From NCBI GenBank assembly GCA_027531145.1, contig JAPZRF010000006.1, positions 62,001-126,000 of the forward strand: DNA of 64,000 bases, given 5' to 3'. Positions 39,301 to 49,188 of this stretch are shown in pieces. Source of the stretch: Brevundimonas sp. GTDB lineage: Bacteria > Pseudomonadota > Alphaproteobacteria > Caulobacterales > Caulobacteraceae. The notes below the pieces were generated by a model. That model was not told the DNA's origin. It worked only from the letters and a program-made list of their open reading frames with translations, and made no database searches. The position numbers and the translations under genes are program-made. Numbering within the stretch: the stretch's first letter is position 1; each line of letters starts with the position of its first letter.

Positions 39301-39933
39301 ATGTCCGCGCCGTCCTGCCAACTCTATCTGATCACCCCGCCGACCCTCGCCGACCTCGACGCCTTCGCCGGCAGGCTGGCCGCGGCGCTCGAAGCGGGGC
39401 CGGTCGCCGCCCTGCAGATCCGCCTCAAGCCGGCCGATGACGCGACGATCCTGAAAGCGGTCGAGCGGCTGGCACCGGTGGCCTGGTCACACGGGGTCGC
39501 GGTGATCCTCAACGACCGCCCCGATCTGGCGAAACAGGCAGGCTGCGACGGCGTGCACCTGGGCCGCGAGGACATGGACGTGGCCGCTGCCCGTCGCGTG
39601 CTGGGGCCGCAGATGATGATCGGGGCCACCTGCCATGACAGCCGCCACCTCGCCATGGAAGCGGCCGAGGCGGGGGCCGACTACGTCGCCTTCGGGGCCT
39701 TCTTCCCCACCGGCACCAAGGAGACGACGCACCGGCCCGATCCGGAGATCCTGACGGTCTGGCAGGAGACCATGGAAACGCCCTGCGTCGCCATCGGCGG
39801 CATCACGCTGGAAACCGCCCCGGTTCTGGTCGCGGCAGGGGCCGATTTCCTCGCCGTCTCGGCGGGCGTCTGGGCCCATCCAAAGGGACCGGCCCGGGCG
39901 ATCGTGGAGTTCACCCGGCTGCTTTCAACCTGA
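39301..39933 (+). CDS. thiE: thiamine phosphate synthase
   Basis: [96 protein letters not shown]. Confidence 0.9.
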   Translation: MSAPSCQLYLITPPTLADLDAFAGRLAAALEAGPVAALQIRLKPADDATILKAVERLAPVAWSHGVAVILNDRPDLAKQAGCDGVHLGREDMDVAAARRVLGPQMMIGATCHDSRHLAMEAAEAGADYVAFGAFFPTGTKETTHRPDPEILTVWQETMETPCVAIGGITLETAPVLVAAGADFLAVSAGVWAHPKGPARAIVEFTRLLST

Positions 39934-40004
39934 AATAGGCAAGTTTCAGGGGATGTTAGGATACTTACAGTAGCGTCGAGCCTCTCCCCGAGGTCGACGC
40001 TGTC

Positions 40005-41693
40005 ATGTCCGTCCAGTCTGCCAACCTGTCCAATTCGACCGTCTTGCGCCCCCTGGCGGATGCGGTACCCGCCCGCGTCAGGCGTCTGCCGGAGGGCATG
40101 GAGCTATTCTCGCGGCCGCTCGTCCCGCTGGCGATCGTCCTGATCCTGGCCTTCCTGGTAGTGCTCGGGATCAGTTTCGCCCGCTCGCCGGTAGCGGCGC
40201 TCTGGGGTGCCTCGTCCTTCGCCGTGGCCATCTGGCTACGCGGCGGACACGGCTGGGCCTTCGACCTGTCCTTCGCCAGCCTGATCGCCGTCGGCATCGC
40301 CGCCGGCGAACTCATGGCCGGCAACAGCGCCGAGCTGACGGTGATGTTCACCGCCATGCAGGTGCTGGAAATCGTGACCGCCCTGATTCTCATCCGTCGC
40401 TTCGCGCCCTCCGACCCTTTCAGCACGGTTGACGGCAGCGTCCGCTTCCTGATCGCCGCTGCGGTGCTGGCACCCGTTCCGGCCGGTCTCTCCGCGGCCG
40501 CCTGCCTGACGCTGATTCACGGCCATGACTTCCTTTCGTCGTTCCAGACCTGGTGGTTCGGCCACGCCCTCGGGTTCGCCACCCTGACGCCCCTGGCGAT
40601 GTCGATCACACGCGACCGGATCCGTCTGTTCGCCCATCCCGCGCGCCTTGCCGAGGGGGTCGGCCTGCTCCTCCTGCTGGCCGGGGTCGTCACCTGGGTG
40701 TTTCTGCAGAACAGCCTGCCGCTGAGCTTCGTGGCGTCGCCGCTGCTGCTGCTCGTGGCGATGCGCCTGCGCCTGCTGGGCTCGACCCTCGGTCTCATAC
40801 TGGTCAGCCTGATCGCCATCGGCATGACCATGGATGGCTATGGCCCCTTCACGCTCAACGACAGCCTGACACGCAGCGAGCAGGTCATGCTGGCGCAGTT
40901 GTTCGTGGTACTCGGCTGCCTGCCGACCCTGCTGGTCAGTTCGGTGCTGGAGGAGCGTGACGCCCTGGCCGCCGCCGCCAGGATCGGCAAGCGCAATGCC
41001 GAGCTCGCCTCCGGGGCCAAGTCCCGCCTGCTCGCCAATGTTGCGCACGAGATCAAGAGCCCGATCGGCGGCATCATCGGCATCGCCGACCTGTGGTCGT
41101 CCGGCCAACTCGGCCCGGTGACCCCGGCCCAGGCCGAGGTGACTGGCATACTGGTCAAGACGGCTCGTCAGGTCGAGGCTCTGGCCCACGATCTGCTGGA
41201 TGTGGCGCGGGCGGAGGCGGGAGCCGTCTTGGTCCAGCTGCGCCCGACCAACGCGACCGGCCTGATGGAGGACATGCGCCGCAGCTGGGCCGTACGCCCC
41301 GAAACGCACGGGCTCGCCATCACCCTGACCCGGAACCCCGAACCGGTCATCGCCCTGGCGGACTCCCAGCGCCTAGCCCAGGTACTCGACAGCCTGATCT
41401 CGAACGCCGCGAAGTACGGGGCCGCCGGGGGGCGGATCCAGCTGAGCGCCAGTCGGCTTGACGATCACGTTCGCCTGGAAGTGCGCGACGACGGGCCCGG
41501 CCTCTCGCCGGAGAAACAGGCGCAGCTGTTCGAACCCTTCAACCGGAGCGGCCTCGAGCGATCGACCATCGAGGGCCACGGGATCGGCCTCGCGCTCGCC
41601 AAGCGTCTGGTCGAGCTGCAGGACGGGCGCATCGGCGTGACCTCCACTCCGGGCCGGGGCGCCACCTTCTGGGTCGAGCTGCCCGCAGCCTGA
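40005..41693 (+). CDS. sensor histidine kinase with MASE1-like membrane domain
   Basis: N-terminal TM block, H-box NVAHEIKSPIGGIIGIADL, N-box LDSLISNAAKYGA, GHGIGLALAKRLVELQDGRIGVTSTPGRGATF. Confidence 0.9.
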   Translation: MSVQSANLSNSTVLRPLADAVPARVRRLPEGMELFSRPLVPLAIVLILAFLVVLGISFARSPVAALWGASSFAVAIWLRGGHGWAFDLSFASLIAVGIAAGELMAGNSAELTVMFTAMQVLEIVTALILIRRFAPSDPFSTVDGSVRFLIAAAVLAPVPAGLSAAACLTLIHGHDFLSSFQTWWFGHALGFATLTPLAMSITRDRIRLFAHPARLAEGVGLLLLLAGVVTWVFLQNSLPLSFVASPLLLLVAMRLRLLGSTLGLILVSLIAIGMTMDGYGPFTLNDSLTRSEQVMLAQLFVVLGCLPTLLVSSVLEERDALAAAARIGKRNAELASGAKSRLLANVAHEIKSPIGGIIGIADLWSSGQLGPVTPAQAEVTGILVKTARQVEALAHDLLDVARAEAGAVLVQLRPTNATGLMEDMRRSWAVRPETHGLAITLTRNPEPVIALADSQRLAQVLDSLISNAAKYGAAGGRIQLSASRLDDHVRLEVRDDGPGLSPEKQAQLFEPFNRSGLERSTIEGHGIGLALAKRLVELQDGRIGVTSTPGRGATFWVELPAA

Positions 41694-41749
41694 TCCGGAA
41701 GTCCACGCTACCCTTGCCCGCCTCGCGCGGACCAGCGATGGTTCCCGTC

Positions 41750-42622
41750 ATGCGACAGACCCTGACATTTGCGTTCTCCGCCATGACGCTGTGCGCCTTT
41801 GCGACGAGTCCGGCCAAGGCCGCTGCTCAGGCCGCGCCCCAGACCCCGCCGCCATCGGGCCAGCCCCGGACCACCGAGGACCTGACCCGCGACCTGAACA
41901 GCGGCCCCCCCTACCCCGCAGCTCGTCCCGCCGCGACCGCGGTGCCTGCGCCCATGGCAGCGCCAGCCGCTGCGAGCCCGGCCGCCGAGGCGCTGACGCG
42001 CAGCCTCAACAGCGGACCGCCGGCTGCCGCCCTCCCGGCGCGCCCGGCGGCCCCCCCGCGCGCGGAGCCGGCTCCGGAACGAACGCCTCAGCCGTCGCCT
42101 GAACCGGCTCCGCGCGCGGCGGCACCGGAGGTTCGCGCCGCCCCGCCCGCCACACCGTCCTTGAGCCCCCCGGCAGCTTCACCCCGGCCGACGCCGCCAC
42201 CTGCACCCGCCGCTCAGCCGGCGGCCGCGCCGCACCCGCCGGCGGCCGCGGGACCCGCGCCGCTCGACGCCGCCGCCCGCGCCAGACTGCCCTTCACCCT
42301 GACCCTGCCGGGCGGGACCGAGATCGTCGAGACGCCCTCCGGCGAGACCTTCGACACCTGGGCAGTGCGGCACGGCGACACCACCCTGGTGCGCCTTTAT
42401 GCGGGCCCGGCCTCGCAGTTTCCCGTCTATGACGGGGAGATTCGCACCCTCAACGGCCGCTCGACGGTCGTCGTGGCCGACGGTACCGCGCGCCGGGCGC
42501 TGGAGCACCTGTTCGAGCGGGATGGGGCCACGCCCCGCGAGATCCATGTGCTGGTGGCCACACTGGACGGCGCAGACCTCGCCCTCGCGGAGGCCATCGG
42601 CCAGTCGATCGATCCGCGCTGA
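41750..42622 (+). CDS. secreted Ala/Pro-rich protein with LTRxLNSGPP repeats
   Basis: Signal-like N-terminus; two copies LTRDLNSGPP and LTRSLNSGPP; low-complexity linker; folded C-terminal 100 aa. Confidence 0.7.
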   Translation: MRQTLTFAFSAMTLCAFATSPAKAAAQAAPQTPPPSGQPRTTEDLTRDLNSGPPYPAARPAATAVPAPMAAPAAASPAAEALTRSLNSGPPAAALPARPAAPPRAEPAPERTPQPSPEPAPRAAAPEVRAAPPATPSLSPPAASPRPTPPPAPAAQPAAAPHPPAAAGPAPLDAAARARLPFTLTLPGGTEIVETPSGETFDTWAVRHGDTTLVRLYAGPASQFPVYDGEIRTLNGRSTVVVADGTARRALEHLFERDGATPREIHVLVATLDGADLALAEAIGQSIDPR

Positions 42623-42720
42623 CCGCCCCTCGCCTTGCCCTTCGGGGCCCGCTCGTCTAGACGCGGGTCCCGATTTGAGCCGGGCGTTCCGCCCCGGATC
42701 CCCCTTCATCCGAGCGTCCC

Positions 42721-43287
42721 ATGAAGATCAACGGCAACGCCATCAAACCCGGCATGGTCCTGCAGCACGAAGGCGGGCTGTGGGTCGTGACCAGGACCAA
42801 CCACGTCAAGCCCGGCAAGGGCGGGGCCTTTGCCCAGGTCGAGGCCAAGAACCTCGAGACCGGCTCCAAGCTGAACGAGCGCTTCCGCTCGGACGACAAG
42901 GTCGAGCGCGTCACCCTCGAGCAGAAGGACTACTCCTTCCTGTTCGACAACGGCGACAGCCTCGTCTTCATGGACGACGCCAGCTACGAGCAGATCGAAC
43001 TGCAAAAGGACTGGGTCGGCGAGGATCGCATCCCCTACCTGCAGGACGGCATGAAGGTGGTGATCGAGAGTCATGAGGGCCGCCCGATCGGCCTGTCGCT
43101 GCCGGAACAGGTCGTGCTGGAAATCTCCGAGACCGAGCCCACGGTAAAGGGCCAGACCGCCTCGTCCTCCTACAAGCCGGCCACGGCGTCGAACGGCATC
43201 CGCATCATGATCCCGCCCTACATGAGTGCGGGCGAGAAGGTCGTCGTCGACACTGCCACCGGCGAATACGTCCGTCGCGCCGACTAA
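42721..43287 (+). CDS. efp: elongation factor P
   Basis: [63 protein letters not shown]-like and [26 protein letters not shown]. Confidence 0.98.
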   Translation: MKINGNAIKPGMVLQHEGGLWVVTRTNHVKPGKGGAFAQVEAKNLETGSKLNERFRSDDKVERVTLEQKDYSFLFDNGDSLVFMDDASYEQIELQKDWVGEDRIPYLQDGMKVVIESHEGRPIGLSLPEQVVLEISETEPTVKGQTASSSYKPATASNGIRIMIPPYMSAGEKVVVDTATGEYVRRAD

Positions 43288-43291
43288 CTTC

Positions 43292-43364
43292 GGGTGAGCA
43301 AGAGGTGCTAGTGCGCGAGAGGTGAGCCCGGCTCGCCTCTGCTCACCCCTTGCTCACTAGCACG
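43292..43364. promoter_or_regulatory. nested/alternative inverted repeats between efp and the inositol monophosphatase gene
   Basis: GTGAGCAAG(43294)/CTTGCTCAC(43349), GTGCTAGTG(43305)/CACTAGCAC(43355), AGAGGTGAGC(43318)/GCTCGCCTCT(43331), GGTGAGC(43321)/GCTCACC(43341). Confidence 0.75.
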
Positions 43365-43434
43365 CTTCACTCGAACTTCTCCGCATCTCCGGGCCAGAGC
43401 GCCTTTTCAGGACCTGCGGACCAGGAGATCAGAC

Positions 43435-44238
43435 ATGGCCCTTGCCTCCGCCCTCCTCCAGGTCATGATCGAGGCGGTCCGCCGCACCGCTCGCCCGATC
43501 ATGCGCGACTTCGGCGAGGTCTCGCAGCTGCAGGTCTCGCGCAAGGGCCCCGGCGACTTCGTCACCGCCGCCGACGTCAAGGCCGAGCAGACCCTGTTCG
43601 AGCTGCTGATCAAGGCGCGCCCGGGCTACGGCTTCCTCGGCGAGGAGCGCGGCCTGGTCGAGGGCACCGACAAGACCCACACCTGGATCGTCGACCCGAT
43701 CGACGGCACCACCAACTTCATGCACGCCATGCCGCACTTCGCCATCACCGTGGCGCTGGAGCGGACCCATCCGGACAGCTCCGCCGAGATCGTTGCCGGG
43801 GTCACCTACAACCCGATCCTGAACGAGATGTTCTGGGCCGAGAAGGGCAAGGGCTGCTACCTCAATGACACCCGGATCCGGGTCGCCGGGCGCAAGGACC
43901 TGTCGGAGAGCCTGATCGCCACCGGCCTGCCGTTCATCGGCAAGACCGGCCACGCCCAGGCCATCAAGGACCTGCACGCCATGGGCCAGCGCGTCGCCGG
44001 CATCCGCCGCCTCGGCTCCGCCGCCCTGGACTTCGCCTGGGTCGCCGCCGGGCGCTACGACGCCTACTACGAGCGCAACCTGAAGCCCTGGGACGTGGCC
44101 GCCGGCCTGCTGTTCGTGACCGAGGCGGGCGGGGTCGTCACCACCATCGACGGCGAGGGCGAGGCCCGGTCCGGCGCGTCAATCCTGGCTGCCAACGCCG
44201 ACCTGCACCCACAGCTGAAGCGGGTGCTGAACGGCTGA
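43435..44238 (+). CDS. suhB: inositol monophosphatase family protein
   Basis: GPGDFVTAADVKAEQ; FLGEERG; TWIVDPIDGTTNFMHAMPHFAITVAL; KPWDVAAGLLFVTEAGG. Confidence 0.94.
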   Translation: MALASALLQVMIEAVRRTARPIMRDFGEVSQLQVSRKGPGDFVTAADVKAEQTLFELLIKARPGYGFLGEERGLVEGTDKTHTWIVDPIDGTTNFMHAMPHFAITVALERTHPDSSAEIVAGVTYNPILNEMFWAEKGKGCYLNDTRIRVAGRKDLSESLIATGLPFIGKTGHAQAIKDLHAMGQRVAGIRRLGSAALDFAWVAAGRYDAYYERNLKPWDVAAGLLFVTEAGGVVTTIDGEGEARSGASILAANADLHPQLKRVLNG

Positions 44239-44293
44239 CATCGGGGCTTGCCCACGACGGCGGCGCGGGCTATGTCCGCGCCTCCTGAAAGCG

Positions 44294-44368
44294 GGATGCG
44301 TAGCTCAGCGGGAGAGCACCTCGTTCACACCGAGGGGGTCACAGGTTCAATCCCTGTCGCATCCACCA
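44294..44368 (+). tRNA. tRNA-Val (anticodon CAC)
   Basis: GGATGCGTAGCTCAGCGGGAGAGCACCTCGTTCACACCGAGGGGGTCACAGGTTCAATCCCTGTCGCATCCACCA: acceptor, D, anticodon (loop TTCACAC) and T arms all pair; encoded CCA. Confidence 0.97.
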
Positions 44369-44431
44369 TTCCTCCCGACATCGTCAGCTGCCTCCCGCCG
44401 CCCTTTCAGCCGGCCCCGCCGCCCGACGGGA

Positions 44432-45091
44432 TCACCGCGCCGTGGAGGTCACGCGCACGGCCACCTCGTTGCGCCGCAGCGGCGGGACGGTCCAGGGTGG
44501 ATCGTAGAACCAGACGACCGGCTCGCCGTCGGCCGTCCACGTGCTCGCCTGCACCGCCGCAGCGAGCTCCGCCTGCCGGGCGGCTACCGCCTGCGTTCCG
44601 GCGAGGCCGGAGAAGCGCAGCACGGCATAGGACTCGGGCGGGAGTTCCACGAGGGAGACGGCGGGATCCCGAGGAATCGGCAGGGTCTCCATCGTCCAGG
44701 CACCGGGCATGAAGAACTGGATGACCCAGCGACCTGAGCCGGCGGGCCCTTGGGCGACCGGGGCGGTCATGGCGATGCTGCGGGAGCCCGCCGGGCCCCC
44801 GGGCTCGGGGGCCTGGGCGACAGGTGCCGTCATGGCGATGCTGCTGCGGCTCGTGTTGCCCCCGAAGATGTAGCCGGCCAGCCTCTGGAAGCCACGGTTG
44901 CGCGCCGCCTCGCTGGAGCCCGTGACCACAGTCTGGGCCGCGATCCTCGGGCCATAACGGCGGATCTCCACCTCGCCGATCCGCTCGACGACCGTATGGG
45001 CGGGCTCCTCCGTGCCCGAACGTACGCCAACCGTCGAGCACCCGGCGGTGAGAAGCGCCGCCGCGAGGCCGAGCAGGCTCGTCTTCTTCAT
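44432..45091 (-). CDS. SOUL-type heme-binding family lipoprotein
   Basis: MKKTSLLGLAAALLTAGCSTVG lipobox; VVERIGEVEIRRYGPRIAAQTVV; GGNTSRSSIAMTAPVAQ. Confidence 0.92.
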   Translation of the reverse strand: MKKTSLLGLAAALLTAGCSTVGVRSGTEEPAHTVVERIGEVEIRRYGPRIAAQTVVTGSSEAARNRGFQRLAGYIFGGNTSRSSIAMTAPVAQAPEPGGPAGSRSIAMTAPVAQGPAGSGRWVIQFFMPGAWTMETLPIPRDPAVSLVELPPESYAVLRFSGLAGTQAVAARQAELAAAVQASTWTADGEPVVWFYDPPWTVPPLRRNEVAVRVTSTAR

Positions 45092-45382
45092 GGTCGATCC
45101 TTCCGGAGGGCGGGCGCGCTTCCCGCATTCATCAGGGCCTACCATCCCGCGGCGGGAATGGCGCATCCCCGGACGTCGCCCTGGTGTCGCATTGACAAGG
45201 TGTCGCAGTCGGCGGTCCTGCCGCCGCCGGGTCACCGACTCCCCAAACCGCATCCAGTTTCCGGTCTTGAACGCTCATCGCCACACCCCTTCACCATCAC
45301 CGCTTGCAGAGACTTGACGACTACCCCTGATGATCCGCTTCGAGGGGCCTCACCTTATCTTCCGAGCAGTTCGGTGCCCACA

Positions 45383-45643
45383 TCACCGAAGGAGACTTCG
45401 CGGCACACTCTCGTCGAGATGCCACTGGCCGCTCGGCCGAGGTCGGCTGGCGGACAGGTTGCGCGCGACCTGCAACCCGATCTTCAGGACCCATCGGCGG
45501 ATCGTCTCGCACGAAACATCGAGGCCACGTTCTGCCGGGCGTTCCTCGGCGGCGCGACAGCATAGCTTGAGGCGCAGATAGAGCCCGGTGTGGCGGATCT
45601 CCCCGGGCGGGACCCGGTGTCGAGCGTGCGAGATGGGCGTCAC
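45383..45643 (-). pseudogene. IS6-family transposase N-terminal relic
   Basis: RHRVPPGEIRHTGLYLRLKLCCRAAEERPAERGLDVSCETIRRWVLKIGLQVARNLSASRPRPSGQWHLDE, then homology ends. Confidence 0.85.
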
Positions 45644-45781
45644 TCCAAACCCGATCGTCCCGGTCGGCAGCCGTCAGCGTTCCCGTGACGGAGCCGCCTT
45701 GTCCAGATCACGCTGGCGATCGACCGCGCCGTCGCGGCAGGAGCGCACTCCGGTCGGCGCTTGACCCGATCCGGCTGAAAC

Positions 45782-45796
45782 GGTAACGTTGTTACC
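45782..45796. promoter_or_regulatory. inverted repeat just upstream of the TetR start
   Basis: GGTAAC-GTT-GTTACC, 1 nt before ATG 45798. Confidence 0.65.
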
Positions 45797-45797
45797 A

Positions 45798-46460
45798 ATG
45801 AATGATGCCCACGATAGCTTTGACTACCAGAGCGCCCGCGCCGCAGGCGATGACGTGGTCCGCCGCGGGCTGCTGGATCTGGCGGTCCGGCTGCTGGCCG
45901 AGGACGGGCCGAAGGCACTGACGTTGCGTCACCTCGCGCAACGGGCCAATTGCTCCACCAAGGTCGTTTACACGCTGTTCGGCGGCAAGAACGGCCTGAG
46001 CGAGGGCCTGAAGGTGGAGGGCTTCGCGCGGCTGCGCTTTGCCGTCGAGCGCGAGCGACGTCGCCACCGTGACCCCGTGCAGGCACTGCTGCCGGTGATG
46101 CTCACCTACCGCAGCTTCGCGCTCGCGCGCCGGGCGCTTTTCGGTGTGATGTTCGGCAATGCGCTGCCCGAGTTCGTACCGACCGAGTACTCTCGGCAGC
46201 AGGCGCAGCTGGCCCTGGGCGCGGTGGAGTCGGCGGTGGTCGAGGCGCGCGCTGCACTCGGTACAGGGCCGGACGACGCCCGCGAGGCTGCCGTGCGCCT
46301 GTGGGCTGCGGTGCACGGGCCGGTCACCCTCGAAGTCGAGGGCATCATGCCCTTCGACTGCGACGGCGAGCGGCTGGCCCGCCTCGCGGTAACCGATATG
46401 CTGGCCAGCCTTCGACTCAATCAGCCTCGCGCTGCAATCTCGTTGGAGAAAACACCATGA
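45798..46460 (+). CDS. TetR family regulator
   Basis: RRGLLDLAVRLLAEDGPKALTLRHLAQRANCSTKVVYTLFGGKNGLSEGL. Confidence 0.9.
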   Translation: MNDAHDSFDYQSARAAGDDVVRRGLLDLAVRLLAEDGPKALTLRHLAQRANCSTKVVYTLFGGKNGLSEGLKVEGFARLRFAVERERRRHRDPVQALLPVMLTYRSFALARRALFGVMFGNALPEFVPTEYSRQQAQLALGAVESAVVEARAALGTGPDDAREAAVRLWAAVHGPVTLEVEGIMPFDCDGERLARLAVTDMLASLRLNQPRAAISLEKTP

Positions 46461-46915
46461 ATCACCTCGTCCGAATCCTGGCGGCGCTTTGCGTTGCCGC
46501 CCCACCATCGGCATGTATGGCCGCGCCGGCGCAGGCTCGTGATGAGGGTGCCGCCACCGTGCGGGTGGAGGTGGCCTCCTTTCGCAACGCCAGGGGCACC
46601 CTGAGCTGCCGCCTGTTCACCGACGCGGCCAGCTTCCCGGACGGCGAGGGCGTGCGCACCGTGCGCGCCCGAATCGATGGTGCCCAGGCCGCGTGCGTGT
46701 TCGAAGGTCTGACGCCCGGCACCTACGCCGTGGCGGCTTTGCATGACGAAAACGGCAACGGTCGGGTCGACAGGAATTTCGTGGGCATTCCGTCCGAGGG
46801 CTACGGCATCTCGAACAACCGCACCTATGCGACGGCGAGCCCCAAGTGGGACGAGTCGCGCTTCACCCTGGCAGCGCGCGAGGCGTTGGTGCTGCGCATC
46901 CGCCTTCGTTACTGA
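46457..46915 (+). CDS. DUF2141 domain-containing secreted protein
   Basis: RNARGTLSCRLFTDAASFPDGEG..CVFEGLTPGTYAVAALHDENGNGRVDRNFVGIPSEGYGISNN. Confidence 0.92.
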   Translation: MNHLVRILAALCVAAPPSACMAAPAQARDEGAATVRVEVASFRNARGTLSCRLFTDAASFPDGEGVRTVRARIDGAQAACVFEGLTPGTYAVAALHDENGNGRVDRNFVGIPSEGYGISNNRTYATASPKWDESRFTLAAREALVLRIRLRY

Positions 46916-47092
46916 GGGCACCGGTGATGCGGCAGCGACCCTCTCAACGCGCAACCCACTTTTCCTGACGGGTGCGGTAACAATGTGTTTAAACAGAAAC
47001 GCCGTTTCTCCGCTGGGCAGCAGGAGCGAGGCACCGCGCCGCGGCTGTTCGATTTCGCCGGCTGACAGGGGTCGCGCGACGGAGGGGACACC

Positions 47093-47722
47093 ATGAAGCT
47101 CGCCCTCTTCGGTGCCACCGGCCTCACGGGTGGACTCGTACTCTCGCAGGCGCTTGAGCAAGGCCATGAGGTGACGGCGCTGGTTCGTGACCCGAGCCGC
47201 GTGTCGCTGAGCCATCCGCGGCTCACCATTCTGGGCGGCAGCCCCACCGTGTCGGAAGATGTCGATCGCTGCGTCCGCAGCAGCGACGCGATTATTCACT
47301 GTCTCGGCATCGGCGGCAAAGGCGACGGCCGACCAACCACGCTCGTCTCGGACTCGGTGAAGGTGGTCCTCGCCGCGATGGAGAAGCACGGCTTGCCGCG
47401 CATTGTATGCATGTCGAACGTCGGGGCCGGCAGCAGCGGGACCTGGTTCGCGAAACGCATCGTACTCCCGCTCTTCGTCCGTTGGCTCCTGCCCATCATC
47501 GAGGACAAGGACCGCATGGAGGCCGCGCTCCGCGCAAGCTCCGTCGAGTGGGTCTCGGTGCGCTTGCCGAACATCGTCGAGGGCCCGGAGAGGGCGCTGC
47601 GGATCAGCAAGGATGGCCGAGGCATCGGCCTGTCGATCACCGCCGCATCTGCCGCTCACTTTCTTCTTCAGCAGGTCACCGCTTCCGATTGGGTCCGCTC
47701 TGCCCCGAGCATCAGCAACTGA
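47093..47722 (+). CDS. NAD(P)-binding (atypical SDR) protein
   Basis: MKLALFGATGLTGGLVLSQALEQGHEVTALVRDPSRV. Confidence 0.9.
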   Translation: MKLALFGATGLTGGLVLSQALEQGHEVTALVRDPSRVSLSHPRLTILGGSPTVSEDVDRCVRSSDAIIHCLGIGGKGDGRPTTLVSDSVKVVLAAMEKHGLPRIVCMSNVGAGSSGTWFAKRIVLPLFVRWLLPIIEDKDRMEAALRASSVEWVSVRLPNIVEGPERALRISKDGRGIGLSITAASAAHFLLQQVTASDWVRSAPSISN

Positions 47723-47731
47723 GGTCCAGAA

Positions 47732-48538
47732 ATGACGACACCTTCCCACCTCCGCCAGGTCTCGACCCGCGTCGGCTCCCTTGCGATCGCCGATGAAGGT
47801 GCGGGCACGCCGGTCGTGCTGTGGCCATCGCTGTTCAGCGACCACCGCTTGTACGCACTCGTGGCACCCCTGCTCGGCGAGGGGTGGCGCACAATCCGCA
47901 TCGACGGCCCTGGCTTCGGTCAAAGCGATGCGCCTCGCAGAGAGGTTCAGCCTGACGCTTACGCCGACGTCGTGGTCGACCTGCTCGACGCGCTCGGCCT
48001 CGAACGGGCCTTCATTGCCGGCTGCTCCTGGGGCGGCCAGATCGCCGCGCACCTTGGCGTAAAGGTGCCGGATCGCGTGCTAGGCGTGCTGATGATGAAC
48101 ACGCCGCTCGGCCCGAGCCTCGGCGGACACACGCTCCAAGTGTGGGGCACGCGCTGGTTAGGCGCGACCGGGTTCTGGGGCAACGGCGTCGCGAGCTCGA
48201 TGTTCTCTCCTGCGTCGCGGAAGGCCCATCCCGAGCGGGTCCGCGCCTTCGTGTCCGCGTTCAGGAGCTTCGACAAGGCCGCGGCCGCAGTGACTGTGCG
48301 TACCGTGCTGACACGGTCTGCGGGGCTCCGCGAGGTGCTGCCGCGCCTTACGGTGCCGACAACGATCCTGATGGGCGCCGAGGACCGGCTCTACCCCGTC
48401 GAGCACATGCGCCCGTTCGCGGCGCTCGCGCCGAACGCCACGCTCGAGGTCGTACCCTCGTGCGGACACCTGGCGCCGCTGGAGGCGCCCGAAGCGGTGG
48501 TCGCGGCGCTCAAGGGATTGGCGAGAGGCAGGGCATGA
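47732..48538 (+). CDS. alpha/beta fold hydrolase
   Basis: VVLWPSLFSDHRLYALVAPLLGEGWRTIRIDGPGFGQSD; FIAGCSWGGQIAAHLG. Confidence 0.92.
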   Translation: MTTPSHLRQVSTRVGSLAIADEGAGTPVVLWPSLFSDHRLYALVAPLLGEGWRTIRIDGPGFGQSDAPRREVQPDAYADVVVDLLDALGLERAFIAGCSWGGQIAAHLGVKVPDRVLGVLMMNTPLGPSLGGHTLQVWGTRWLGATGFWGNGVASSMFSPASRKAHPERVRAFVSAFRSFDKAAAAVTVRTVLTRSAGLREVLPRLTVPTTILMGAEDRLYPVEHMRPFAALAPNATLEVVPSCGHLAPLEAPEAVVAALKGLARGRA

Positions 48539-48579
48539 AGCCAACCGGCATAAGGAAGGTGGCGATCCTGAACGGCGAC

Positions 48580-48999
48580 CCCGCCGGGATAAACCCAATC
48601 GTCCGCGGTCGGCTCGGTCAAGGTGACGCGTTTGAGCGGTTCCATAGTGCCGGGGTTGAACATCGTCACGCTTGGCGGTCCTGCCGCTCCTACGCCGCCG
48701 AGCACGCCGTGTAGGGCAAAACCGCGCTCGTTGGACGAGAACGCCGCATTCCAGAGGCCAGACAGATCGCTGAGGTATTGGACGCTCGCTTCGCTTCTCG
48801 GCGCGGAGAAGGCTTCAAACTCGGGAAAGTAGCTCGTGCGGGCAGAATCGTGGTGCTCAAATGATCCGATGGTTGGGGACCAGTCGGCGTCCACCCGTCC
48901 TTCCTGATCAGGGACTGTTGCGCATCCGGCCAGTACTGGCGGAATCGCTGCGCAAAGATCTCGTCTTGTTATTCGCATGTCGCTAACCCGGGCGTTCAA
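48580..48999 (-). pseudogene. truncated secreted protein N-terminal fragment; ORF runs on antisense into the hydrolase gene
   Basis: MRITRRDLCAAIPPVLAGCATVPDQEG (Tat/lipobox-like) followed by coherent sequence to about VYPGGVAVQ, after which the ORF overlaps the convergent hydrolase. Confidence 0.4.
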
Positions 49000-49188
49000 T
49001 TATGAAGATATCGAAAGTCTCCAGCCGGTCGATTGATTCGAAACGGTCCGACACACGGAATGCGAATAAAAGTTCGTAATCCTGTCCCGTTCGAACCAAG
49101 AGCCGAAAGTCGGTCGCCAACCGCAATCTGACCGGGGAGTTCCGCCTGATCATCGCCGAGAGCAGCGACTTCTGCTGCTCTCGGCGCG

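Noticed and set aside
46421-48052. 543-aa ORF on the minus strand
   Set aside because: Fully antisense to three well-supported plus-strand genes (TetR end, DUF2141, NAD(P)-binding, hydrolase); composition typical of a GC-rich shadow ORF.
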